Shown here in pieces: positions 56,579 to 64,000 of a DNA stretch of 64,000 nucleotides. The notes beneath the pieces are model-generated. The model ran no database searches, was not told the DNA's origin, and worked only from the letters and a program-made list of their open reading frames with translations. Within the stretch, counting starts at the first letter, position 1; each line of letters begins with the position of its first letter. Source of the stretch: Plantago ovata (lineage: Eukaryota; Streptophyta; Magnoliopsida; Lamiales; Plantaginaceae); the NCBI GenBank assembly GCA_028274465.1, contig CM051456.1, positions 76,990,753 through 77,054,752 of the forward strand, read 5' to 3'. The position numbers and the translations under genes were made by a program.

Positions 56579-57883
56579 TGATGATGACAGTGTTGTTTAC
56601 ACTATCATTCGGGTCTTTTTCACCAATTTAGCTATCCTCTTGCATGCATTTTAGTGCATTTTGTTAGAATAGTGTCATGTTTCCATTTCTTTTGTTATTT
56701 TCTGGATTTAGGTGAACATCGCACTTTTGGATATGAATCATGGCGAAACGATGAAGTTTTGGTGCAAGGAGATCACCCGTGGTGTGTCAAGAAGTACCGG
56801 GATGAGTTTCAAGGCCAAAAGACCAAGTTCGAATCTCAAAACCGTGCCCAAGGCCAAAATCGAAGACCCGGAGGAAGAAAAGGCAAGGGCAACTCTCTGC
56901 CCGTGCCAGGCACACCGCCTGGTGCCAGGCGGTCCGCCTGGTGTCCGGCGGTCCGCCGCGTACCAGGCGGTCCACCGGGGAGCTGCCGACAGCTACTATA
57001 TATAATTGTAAAAGCTGCGAATTTTCATATCTTAGATCATTATTTTGCAGACTTAAACCCTAGAGCTTGTTCTGGGTATTTTCTCTCTTAGAACCATTGT
57101 TTCTTAGCGATTTTGGAGCGTTGAGTAGAGATTTGGACATCAATTGATCTCACCTTGCTAGATCTTTGTGAGTTTAGAAATTCACCAGAGATTGACAACC
57201 TTTGGTGGTAACTTTGTATCTCACAATTTCTGCTATTTGTCTTTCAATTCAACTATGTTTTCTTATATGATTGCTATTGTTGTTTATGATTTTGATATGA
57301 GTAGCTAAATATCTAGTTGGTGATAGTATGTAAATTCGTAGCTAGGGTTCATATTATGCATGATTGAGTTTCAGAGTCTTTTACTTGTTTTATTGTTATA
57401 TTCGAATATTTGATCCGACTAAGCCAATATCTTCGTAGAAAAGTGTTAGAAACACAAGGACAATTCAAGATCATCGTTTTCATATCTTCAATTACAAGTA
57501 CTGCTTGAACTAAGACTGACAACCTTAGCCAAGTATTAGTATAGATAGGAAGCTTTCAAAATACACGTCTACAAATCTGTTTTTGGTGTTTGTTAATTCG
57601 AATTACTTTTAAAGAAGTACGAGTTGCATTTTCATGCATAATTAGAACTTGATGCTTAGAATGAGCATACTATCACCAACTCCCATCATATATTGTTAAG
57701 TCGAGCTAAGTCAAATTTGTTTTCTGAATTTATATAGTTAGTTATTTAGTTAAAGCTAGTTTCCCTAGAGATCGACACTCGAGGTCATCTTACCTCTGCA
57801 CTACGTGTTTTGTGTAGTTGTGAGTTGCCCTTTGGCTAAAACAAATTTATTTGATTGTTCGAGTCTGACAATCTCGTTCATCA
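56579..57883 (+). repeat. Solo LTR of the Gy-1 family (1305 bp) nested in the Gy-2 LTR
   Basis: Flanked by the target duplication CTTCC (56574-56578 and 57884-57888). It starts TGATGATGACAG and ends GTTCATCA. No PBS, coding region or second LTR is present, so it is the product of LTR-LTR recombination. It carries GTGCCAGGCAC, CCAGGCG-GTC-CGCCTGG (56925-56941), CGGCG-GTC-CGCCG (56946-56958) and CCAGGCGGTCCACCGG (56963-56978), just upstream of the TATA box at 56995-57007. Confidence 0.95.
56995..57007 (+). promoter_or_regulatory. TATA box of the solo LTR
   Basis: ACTATATATAATT, 17 nt after the last GC palindrome. The equivalent Gy-1 LTR arrangement is at 2304-2339. Confidence 0.6.
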
Positions 57884-58104
57884 CTTCCTTGTCTCGTTTT
57901 GTGTTTAAGTTTACAAACTTGTTTCCAAACTCTTTCCGAAACTGATTCATTGACCGAATTACTTGCAAAACAACCAACAAAGCCACGCTAGGTCCCGAGA
58001 GAAGGACACTCGGGGACAACTTACCATTACACTAAGTGTTGTGTACTGTTGACTGTTCTTTGGCTTTTCTAAATACATATTAATTTTGATTTAAACGACA
58101 TCAA
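57884..58104 (+). repeat. Gy-2 second LTR, 3' end
   Basis: From the CTTCC duplication to GACATCA, collinear with 44516-44739. Confidence 0.88.
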
Positions 58105-58351
58105 AATCTGGCGCCGTTGCCGGGGACTTAGCTCCTTTGGTTGGTGATTTTGTTTTTGGTTTTTCGGACAATTTCACTTTCTGATCACATTTCTTTCTTT
58201 CTATCTCAAAATTTGTACTGCTCTCGTTTCTATGTGTGATTCTGGATTATTGCACTAACGGAAACTAATCTCTACTTGAAGTGTTGAAATTGTTTGCAAG
58301 GTGGAAGGAATGGAGGGAGTTCGCTTGAACAATATTTTCAAAGTGAAATAT
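58105..58351 (+). other. Gy-2 second primer binding site and leader
   Basis: ATCTGGCGCCGTTGCCGGGG (58107-58126) matches the canonical tRNA-Asp PBS. The following leader matches 44763-44946. It reaches an ATG near 58311 (start of gag) and is cut at 58351 by Gy-3, with AATAT as the 5-bp flank. Confidence 0.85.
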
Positions 58352-59594
58352 TGATGAATGTGTATTTTACACTTTCATTCGAGTCTTTTTCACCTAATTT
58401 AGCTATCCTCTATGTTAATTTAGCTATATTTTAGTACATTTTATTAGAATAGTGTCACGTTTCCCTTTAGATTTTATTTTACAGGTTTTGGTTGAAATTC
58501 GGAGATTTCGGGGCAATTATGTTGAAGTCTACAAGGAATTGGTGTTCCAGAAGCCTATTTGGAGTATCTGAAGGTTTCCGGATAGGATTTGGAGTCTAGG
58601 GGCCGAATCTGGAGGTTAGAAGGCTACTAGAAGTCATAAACCGAGTCCGAAAAGGTGAAGAAATCCAAATCCGCGTCGAAAAATGCGGAAATTCCGCGAA
58701 AAACTGGGGGGCGAACCGCCCCAGAGGAAATTCGGGGCCTATATATAGAGCTCAAGTTTTCCTATGAAAATCATATCTTTCCAAGCCTACTTTCTCACCT
58801 CTCTCTATAGTTTTAGGTAGGAACTTCCCGGGGCCTGTCCTGGGAGTTCCATAGCTTAGGGGATACTTTTTCATAGCAGATTGGAGAGCGTAGGATCGCA
58901 ATCATCCGGAGATTGACAACCTTCGGTAACTTTGTATCTTACAGTTTTTATCTACTTATTTTATCTTCTTTCAATATGTTTACTTCTATGATTGCTATTG
59001 ATTGCATGCTTATTATGAGTAGCTAAGTTTATCGTTGGTGGTAGTATGTGAATTCTTAGCGAGGGAAGATAATCATGCTAATGGGTATATCGCGCATTAT
59101 ACTCCGTGTCATTGCTTTATTTCGTTGATCAGTTGAAACCAAAATTCTCGTATGTTGTATTGATCATTATGCACGATTGGACACTTGTCGACCAATCAGA
59201 CCAATTATCTTCGTAGTGTTGAATAATTACGGAACACATTAGGACGTTAGTTGTTGACAAGTCAGACCCATATTATCTTCGTAGTGCTTAATACTTGCAA
59301 CAGGACACAAGATTGATTCAAAGATCTCTATGCAAGACCGAGGAATTTATGCATGATTATCGACCCATTATGTTAAGAAGGACCATACTATCACCAATCT
59401 CCATTATCTGCTTGAAAACCCCTATTGCTTTCTATCTGCTGTTTTATATATTCTTAATTAGATTTGATAAAGCTAGTATAGTCCTGAGAGAACGACACTC
59501 GAGTCATTCTACTACTACACTACGGTTTTCGTTGTAGTTGTGGATTGCCTTTGGCTATTACAAATTTATTTGACTGAATCTGACACGTTCATCA
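58352..59594 (+). repeat. Gy-3 5' LTR (1243 bp)
   Basis: Starts TGATGAATGTGTATTTTACA and ends CACGTTCATCA, with the PBS directly after. It is distantly related to the Gy-1/solo LTR. GGGGCG-AAC-CGCCCC (58708-58722) lies just upstream of the TATA box. Confidence 0.9.
58739..58750 (+). promoter_or_regulatory. Gy-3 LTR TATA box
   Basis: CTATATATAGAG, 16 nt downstream of the palindrome at 58708-58722. Confidence 0.65.
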
Positions 59595-59596
59595 AA

Positions 59597-59616
59597 TTGG
59601 CGCCGTTGTCGGGGAC
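59597..59616 (+). other. Gy-3 primer binding site (tRNA-Asp type)
   Basis: TTGGCGCCGTTGTCGGGGAC, one change from the Gy-2 second PBS, two bases after the LTR. Confidence 0.88.
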
Positions 59617-59756
59617 TATACTCCTTTTTTCTGTTTAATTTGTTTATAATTACAGCTTTAGATTCCTAATTCTTTTAGTTTTAGTTTTCCTTTTTAATCT
59701 CTCTCTGCTTTCCTATTTGTTTCTAATCACCTTTCCTAGTCTGTCACAGATAGTGT

Positions 59757-61889
59757 ATGCCGCATACACGTTCTGCAGGAACACCGCTTGCTAATTCAAT
59801 TGCTGAGATCGATAGAGTCTACCACCAAAGAAGGCGACTACTTGAGAGGCGCACACTAGAGGAAATAGAGGAAACCGATTTCTCTGAATCTCTAATTAGT
59901 CTATTCAAGGAAATCGACGGAATGGCAGAAGCTAGACCAATGAAGGCATGGGTACAACCCACCAAGGATCGTATGAGGGGACTGGCGATAGTTCTTTCGT
60001 CTACAACCCGAGATCTGGAGATCAAGAACCACGCATTCCAACAACTTCCGAGGTTCTATGGCTTATCAAGGGAAGATGTGATGGGGTACTTGCACGATAT
60101 CGATGATTTCGTCAACCAACTCCCACGACCCGGAGCTGACATAACAACGAATGAGTTGAGGATGAAGGTTTTTGCTATGGGACTTGGCGACAGAGCCAAG
60201 TCATGGCTGAGCTCTCTTCCAGCAGGATCGCTGGACACCTGGGAAAAGGTTTTTTCAGCTTTCATGGAGAAATACTTCCCACACACTCTGACTACCGCGC
60301 TTAAGGCGCAGGTCACTGGATTCAAGCAAGACTATGATGAGACCATCTACACCGCGTTCGAGAGATTCCAAGATCTCACGAACAAGTGCCCTCACCATGG
60401 TTTTGAACTCTCTGACCTAGTCCAACACTTCTACAATGGACTAACCTTCGAGAACCAACAAGTGGTGGATTTCCAATGCCGAGGCAATATTTGGGAGGAA
60501 ACCGCGGAAGCCGTCTGGGCAGTTTTCGAAAGGCTTGCTAAGGGTTCGCAGTTCAAGGACCCAAGAGCAATGGTTAGGAGACGTGGACCTGAAGCTCCAC
60601 CGACTCAAGAAGCCCCTATGTACAGGGGGAATGGGGATCAATTCGAGTGCTTTACCAACGAATTGAAGCAAGTCCTCAAGAGCGCCACCGGAACAACTGT
60701 TTCGAATGAAGTATGCCGAATATGCAAGAACTATGGGCATGGAGCTCATATGTGTAGATCGGAGCTGGCATACGATGATGGCAACTGGGCTCGAGGAGGC
60801 GAAGAAGAAGCCTTTGCTACGGAGTTTGGCACTCAAGAAGTTAGCTACGGACAAGACGGTAGGAATCCCCAAGGTGGATTCTGGAGCAGAGGATACCGTA
60901 ACAATCAAGGATATGCACCGGCTAAACAGACTTATGGACCTAACCAAGACCGTAGTAGGCTAAACTATGGTAATGATCACTGCGAAAACCCCGCTCCGAA
61001 AGAGCCACCGAAGTCGAAGACGGCTCTACTGATGGAGAACTTGCAGAAGATGGTTGATCACACACAAAGTTTTCTCAAACGTTATGAAGAAGATTCTGAG
61101 AAGACTAGGGCAAGGCTTGATAAGTTGGAAGAGACCACTAGGCTTGCCCATCAAAAGATGCAAGAGTTGATCGACCGGAAACTACCTAGCAGCACTGTGA
61201 AGTCGAATGCCATTACATTGGCTAGTGATGTACCTGACGAAATCACCATCAGGAACGTTGTTAGGTGTGAGTGCTGCATGAAGGAAGAACTTCTACTGGC
61301 TAAGGAAGAAGAGAAGGACCTTGGTCCCGACACAAGTGATGAGGAGCAAGAGGATCCCGAACCACTCCCTAAAAGTTTCGATGTTAAGGTAGGGATTGGT
61401 GAGCTTGAAGATGTCCGTGCCACACTAGATACGGGATCCTACTCAAACATAATTCCTTTGAATGTGTTTGAAAAGAGCAACATCGGAAAACTATCGGAGC
61501 AAAGGGCTATTGTACAACTGGCGGATGGATCCTTTATGAGACCGGAGGGCGTTGTGAAAAATGTTTTGGTCAAGATTGGTGAAGCATCTATATACACCAA
61601 TTTTGTAGTTATGCCGGCGTCTGCACCTGGAACGGGGGATGTCATACTCTTGGGGCAAACATTCTTGACTAAACTACGCTTAGTGATGGATATCTACCAA
61701 AGAACTTGCACCATCGAAGTGAATGGCAAGCAACATGTGTTGCAAGCCATACCTGACCCACCTGAACCGCCTGATATCACTACTCACTACTGTGGTCTTG
61801 CAACCTATATTCTTTCTTATTCACAGGTTCGTGGCATGGAAAGGAGATCAATGAAGGGGAAGCCTAGTACCCGCAAAAAGAAGAGATAG
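59757..61889 (+). CDS. gag: Gy-3 gag-protease polyprotein, intact (710 aa)
   Basis: The ATG at 59757 opens MPHTRSAG. In order: a basic/acidic N-terminus; Retrotrans_gag (FQQLPRFYGLSREDVMGY, LRMKVFAMGLGDRAKSWL, FKQDYDETIYTAFERF, CPHHGFELSDLVQHFYNGL); a zinc knuckle CRICKNYGHGAHMC near residue 320; a Gly/Asn/Gln-rich linker; a coiled-coil-like stretch near residues 430-475; and a retropepsin-like domain with LDTGSYSNIIP near residue 557 and VILLGQTFL downstream. It ends in a Lys/Arg-rich tail (RSMKGKPSTRKKKR) before TAG. No stop or frameshift is visible. The frame does not continue into reverse transcriptase. The nearest relative here is the Gy-1 Gag for the capsid part. Confidence 0.93.
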   Translation: MPHTRSAGTPLANSIAEIDRVYHQRRRLLERRTLEEIEETDFSESLISLFKEIDGMAEARPMKAWVQPTKDRMRGLAIVLSSTTRDLEIKNHAFQQLPRFYGLSREDVMGYLHDIDDFVNQLPRPGADITTNELRMKVFAMGLGDRAKSWLSSLPAGSLDTWEKVFSAFMEKYFPHTLTTALKAQVTGFKQDYDETIYTAFERFQDLTNKCPHHGFELSDLVQHFYNGLTFENQQVVDFQCRGNIWEETAEAVWAVFERLAKGSQFKDPRAMVRRRGPEAPPTQEAPMYRGNGDQFECFTNELKQVLKSATGTTVSNEVCRICKNYGHGAHMCRSELAYDDGNWARGGEEEAFATEFGTQEVSYGQDGRNPQGGFWSRGYRNNQGYAPAKQTYGPNQDRSRLNYGNDHCENPAPKEPPKSKTALLMENLQKMVDHTQSFLKRYEEDSEKTRARLDKLEETTRLAHQKMQELIDRKLPSSTVKSNAITLASDVPDEITIRNVVRCECCMKEELLLAKEEEKDLGPDTSDEEQEDPEPLPKSFDVKVGIGELEDVRATLDTGSYSNIIPLNVFEKSNIGKLSEQRAIVQLADGSFMRPEGVVKNVLVKIGEASIYTNFVVMPASAPGTGDVILLGQTFLTKLRLVMDIYQRTCTIEVNGKQHVLQAIPDPPEPPDITTHYCGLATYILSYSQVRGMERRSMKGKPSTRKKKR

Positions 61890-61950
61890 GCGCAGACAGG
61901 AGTCGAGTCAAAGACTTTAAACAATGACGCTATCCGGGAGGCAACCCGGA
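61890..61950 (+). other. Conserved post-stop element of Gy-3
   Basis: 43 nt after the stop lies TCCGGG-AGGCAA-CCCGGA (61933-61950), a 6-bp stem with the same 6-nt loop as in TR-GAG. The spacer shares GTCGAG, CAA, GACTT, TAAACAA and CGCT with TR-GAG at the same offsets. Confidence 0.75.
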
Positions 61951-62150
61951 GTTTTTACCGCTTTCTTTACTGCTTTTCTGCATGCATTCATTCTTGAACG
62001 AATTGCTTCTCATATCCGAATTTGTTCATGTCTGTGTCGTATATGCTTCTGTGCTTGAGTGAGATTTTTCGAGTGGTTTTTTGAAAAAATTGGTTTCGGG
62101 ATTTAAACCGCAATTTCTGACATCGGGACCCGTCTCCCCGCGTTGGGGAG

Positions 62151-62190
62151 CACGGGGCGAACCGCCCCGTGGTGGGGCGAAACGCCCCAC
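62151..62190 (+). repeat. Two adjacent GC palindromes downstream of Gy-3 gag-protease
   Basis: Arms CACGGGGCG and CGCCCCGTG around AAC (62151-62171, 9-bp stem), then GTGGGGCG and CGCCCCAC around AAA (62172-62190, 8-bp stem). The relative position matches the TR-GAG array at 14806-15056. Confidence 0.88.
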
Positions 62191-62928
62191 AGTCCCAGAT
62201 CTTAAAAAACGCGGATTTCAACCCCAAAACCTTATTTTCTTCATTCTTCTTCATCCATACTCCCAAAAAACCCGAAAAGTGCGATTTTGCTTCTAAATCT
62301 TCATAACTTCTTCATTTCTTGACCAAATTGAGTGTTCTTTAGCTTAATTCGAAGCCTATTACATGATCTATCATCATATCCAGGATTTCATCTGACTCGT
62401 TAGATTTGCAGATCTGAGGTATCATCCTTAGAACCCTAATTTTCGAATTTGGGGGTTTTTTAATTTGAGCTTCGATTATGCTTATTTGATGCATGGGTAT
62501 GTTGTTTGTATGATTAGACATGTTATTTACTATCAATTGCATGCTCAATTTTGCTTAGATTATTGATTTGGGTATTTTGCTGCTAGATGATATATCTTGT
62601 TCTGCAATATGTCTTTATCTTTGATTTATTGCATATGATTGTGTTTATTGAAGTAATCTTGGTGGATTTGACGATAGAATGCTTAATAGTTGAGTATGAG
62701 GATTTATGTTGGTAGAATTTTTGCGCTGCTATGGTATGAATTGAGCCTTGTTATCAAGGATATTGGTTGTCTAGTGAAAGCATGATGTGATGTATTGGAT
62801 GTAGTAGTTACGTTGGTATGTTGCATGATGAAGAAGCTAGGCTAGACATTGCGGTTTGGGGAGTTTGATTGTTGATTCTATCACTCGTATTTTTCGCTTG
62901 TACACTAGCATATATTTGAGTCTGTTTT
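62191..62928 (+). other. Gy-3 spacer, no gene seen
   Basis: A/T-rich sequence with no convincing ORF. It corresponds in position to the TR-GAG leader ahead of ORF2 (14025-14800). Confidence 0.5.
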
Positions 62929-63448
62929 GTGTCATACGAGGTGCTAATCGCTATTTGTAGGTACCATACCAAGGGAAGGGAGCATTCCCGTATGATTGCT
63001 GTGAAGAATCATGTCAAGGAAGGTGATCTCGCTAGATGTGCGTTCGAGCCAAGGGGTTTTGCAACAACGTCGTGGAATATCCAAGAGGAGGAGCTAGAGT
63101 ACACCTGGAGTAAGGACTCCTATGCCTATTCATGCACCACCGAAGGGACAGAAACCATTATTACATCATCACTCCATCACAAGGACTGCAAAGTTCGTGT
63201 GAACGGGAAGGCACCGGGACATTCTCGCAGCGACGGATTTGATCTTGAGTTCGCAGTTGCTAGAAGATTCCGAAGCGCTAGCTTGGTTCCAAAACATAAT
63301 GACATGGGTACACAGTCCCTCGTTGGGGCGCCCTTTGCCTGCCTCTGAAGTGAACATCATATTGACATCGGGCGGAGCAATAGTGAAGAATGTGGTCAAA
63401 ATTGGAGAAAAAGGTAGAAGACTTCTGAGTAACCGAGCAGCCTACTGA
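62929..63448 (+). pseudogene. Unrecognised ORF region downstream of Gy-3 gag-protease
   Basis: An open frame from 62929 to 63348 has its first ATG near 62991 (MIAVKNHVKEGDLARC). It contains FATTSWNIQEEELEYTWSKD and DGFDLEFAVARRFRSASL. A second frame is open to 63448 (EALAWFQNIMTWVHS, then LPASEVNIILTSGGAIV), so a frameshifted gene is possible. I do not recognise a family, and I could not match it to the TR-GAG ORF2 by eye. Position suggests the ORF2 slot. Function unknown. Confidence 0.35.
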
Positions 63449-64000
63449 AACCTTCTCGTGGGGTGAAACGTTGGAGAGGGAGGTCCTGATACCATTGCCC
63501 TTTCCCCTTCAACAGTTCACATCCCATTGGAGGGCTACAGGATGGAGGATTCCATAACATCGGCGTCTGGTCTTGAGAATTCTACCTGCCACTGCAACTC
63601 TACTGGTGATGATGATGGTGACAGTAGTGACAATGAAGGCAATACGGGCAATGATGACTCTGATAGAGGAGTTGCTCCTGACCGGCCTAAAAATGGAACT
63701 ACCACACCCACCAGAAGACCTGATGTCACACTATGAAGCTCACAGAGGAGGCCCAATAAATCACAAGCAGCATACTCAGCCGACCGAGGCCAAACCATGG
63801 GGTAACATCTAGTATCACATCTTATTTCCTCATTTTCTTACTGCTAGGGACTAGCGTTAATTTCATGAGGGGGGATGGGATTTAAGTGATCTGATGTTGT
63901 TAGTTTGGAGCTTGGCATTGGAAGGATGAGTATAGTACCTCGCATGCTTTATCATTTGCATTTGCACGTTTACTGCTTTCCTAGGATAGTTTTGCATGTT
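63449..64000 (+). other. Gy-3 distal region with a short acidic ORF, window edge
   Basis: CCCTTTCCCCTTCAACAG near 63500 resembles a 3' splice site. A short frame at 63527-63736 is Asp/Gly/Ser-rich (GDDDGDSSDNEGNTGNDD), which could be an acidic C-terminal tail of the upstream ORF. The remaining 260 bp have no clear feature. Confidence 0.35.

Larger units (their letters stand above)
3495..58351 (+). mobile_element. Gy-2: tandem Gypsy relic (LTR-internal-LTR-internal) hosting most other insertions
   Basis: With nested elements removed, the order is LTR (3495-3573 plus 43378-44739, about 1441 bp), PBS, a 0.5-kb internal piece with the start of gag, a second LTR (45253-45960, 56082-56578, 57889-58104, about 1421 bp), a second PBS and a second leader. 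The second leader is cut by Gy-3 at 58352. A PBS after both LTRs means two units share an LTR, as expected from unequal recombination. The Gag fragment is closest to that of TR-GAG. No end with a verifiable target duplication is in the window. Confidence 0.8.
58352..64000 (+). mobile_element. Gy-3: Gypsy gag-protease element, 3' end beyond the window
   Basis: LTR 58352-59594, PBS, and an intact gag-protease ORF with stop at 61889. Then come more than 2 kb without reverse transcriptase or integrase, containing the conserved post-stop element, GC palindromes and weak ORFs. The same order as TR-GAG (gag-protease, palindromes, ORF2 region) suggests a non-autonomous element. The 3' LTR and target duplication are outside, so a pol further downstream is not excluded. 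Confidence 0.85.

Noticed and set aside
56654-57091. Open frame of 145 codons in the solo LTR
   Set aside because: Crosses the palindrome cluster and the TATA box. No family resemblance, and not kept in the Gy-1 LTR.
1-64000. Host protein-coding or RNA genes
   Set aside because: Every convincing coding segment belongs to a transposable element. No tRNA cloverleaf or rRNA was noticed; the PBS motifs match tRNA 3' ends only over 12-20 nt.

Overview
The window is plant nuclear DNA, almost certainly from a eudicot, and consists essentially of nested LTR retrotransposons. I find no host gene, tRNA or rRNA. The evidence is the element types: SIRE/Maximus-type and Tork/TAR-type Copia, Athila-like Gypsy elements primed from tRNA-Asp, and a CACTA transposase relic. 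This looks like repeat-rich heterochromatin. The species cannot be named from the sequence.

Layout, outside to inside. (1) 1-2675: the 5' part of a Gypsy-like element on the minus strand (Gy-1), with LTR, PBS and gag. (2) 2676-3494: a CACTA (tnp2-type) transposase fragment on the minus strand. (3) 3495-58351: a plus-strand Gypsy relic (Gy-2) arranged LTR-internal-LTR-internal, into which most of the other elements were inserted. Its first LTR holds SIRE-A (3574-43372, plus; TSD GTAGT). SIRE-A holds a pol-less gag-protease element, TR-GAG (9637-18815, minus; TSD AACTG), in its pol, and a second SIRE element, SIRE-B (26120-41146, minus; TSD TACTC), in its env-like ORF. The second Gy-2 LTR holds Copia-C (45961-56076, minus; TSD ATTGT) and a solo LTR of the Gy-1/Gy-3 group (56579-57883; TSD CTTCC). 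(4) 58352-64000: a plus-strand Gypsy gag-protease element (Gy-3) inserted in the second Gy-2 internal region and running off the window.

Inferred order of events: CACTA, then Gy-2, then SIRE-A, Copia-C, the solo LTR and Gy-3, then TR-GAG and SIRE-B inside SIRE-A. SIRE-A and SIRE-B are dead, with stops, frameshifts, lost catalytic residues and a gag deletion. Copia-C keeps a 1130-codon pol but a broken gag. TR-GAG and Gy-3 keep intact gag-protease ORFs and show no reverse transcriptase or integrase, so they would need enzymes supplied in trans.

The most interesting signals are RNA- or DNA-structural. A seven-hairpin array with compensatory stem changes lies between pol and the env-like ORF of both SIRE elements. 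GCG-N3-CGC palindromes sit just upstream of the TATA boxes of several Gypsy LTR families and recur in arrays around ORF2 of TR-GAG. A conserved element lies exactly 43 nt after the gag-protease stop in two diverged Gypsy families. Three intron-like segments of 75, 72 and 75 nt lie in frame within the SIRE env-like ORF. A perfect 32-bp palindrome lies in the Copia-C leader, and a 231-bp exon-like block lies in the Copia-C LTR.
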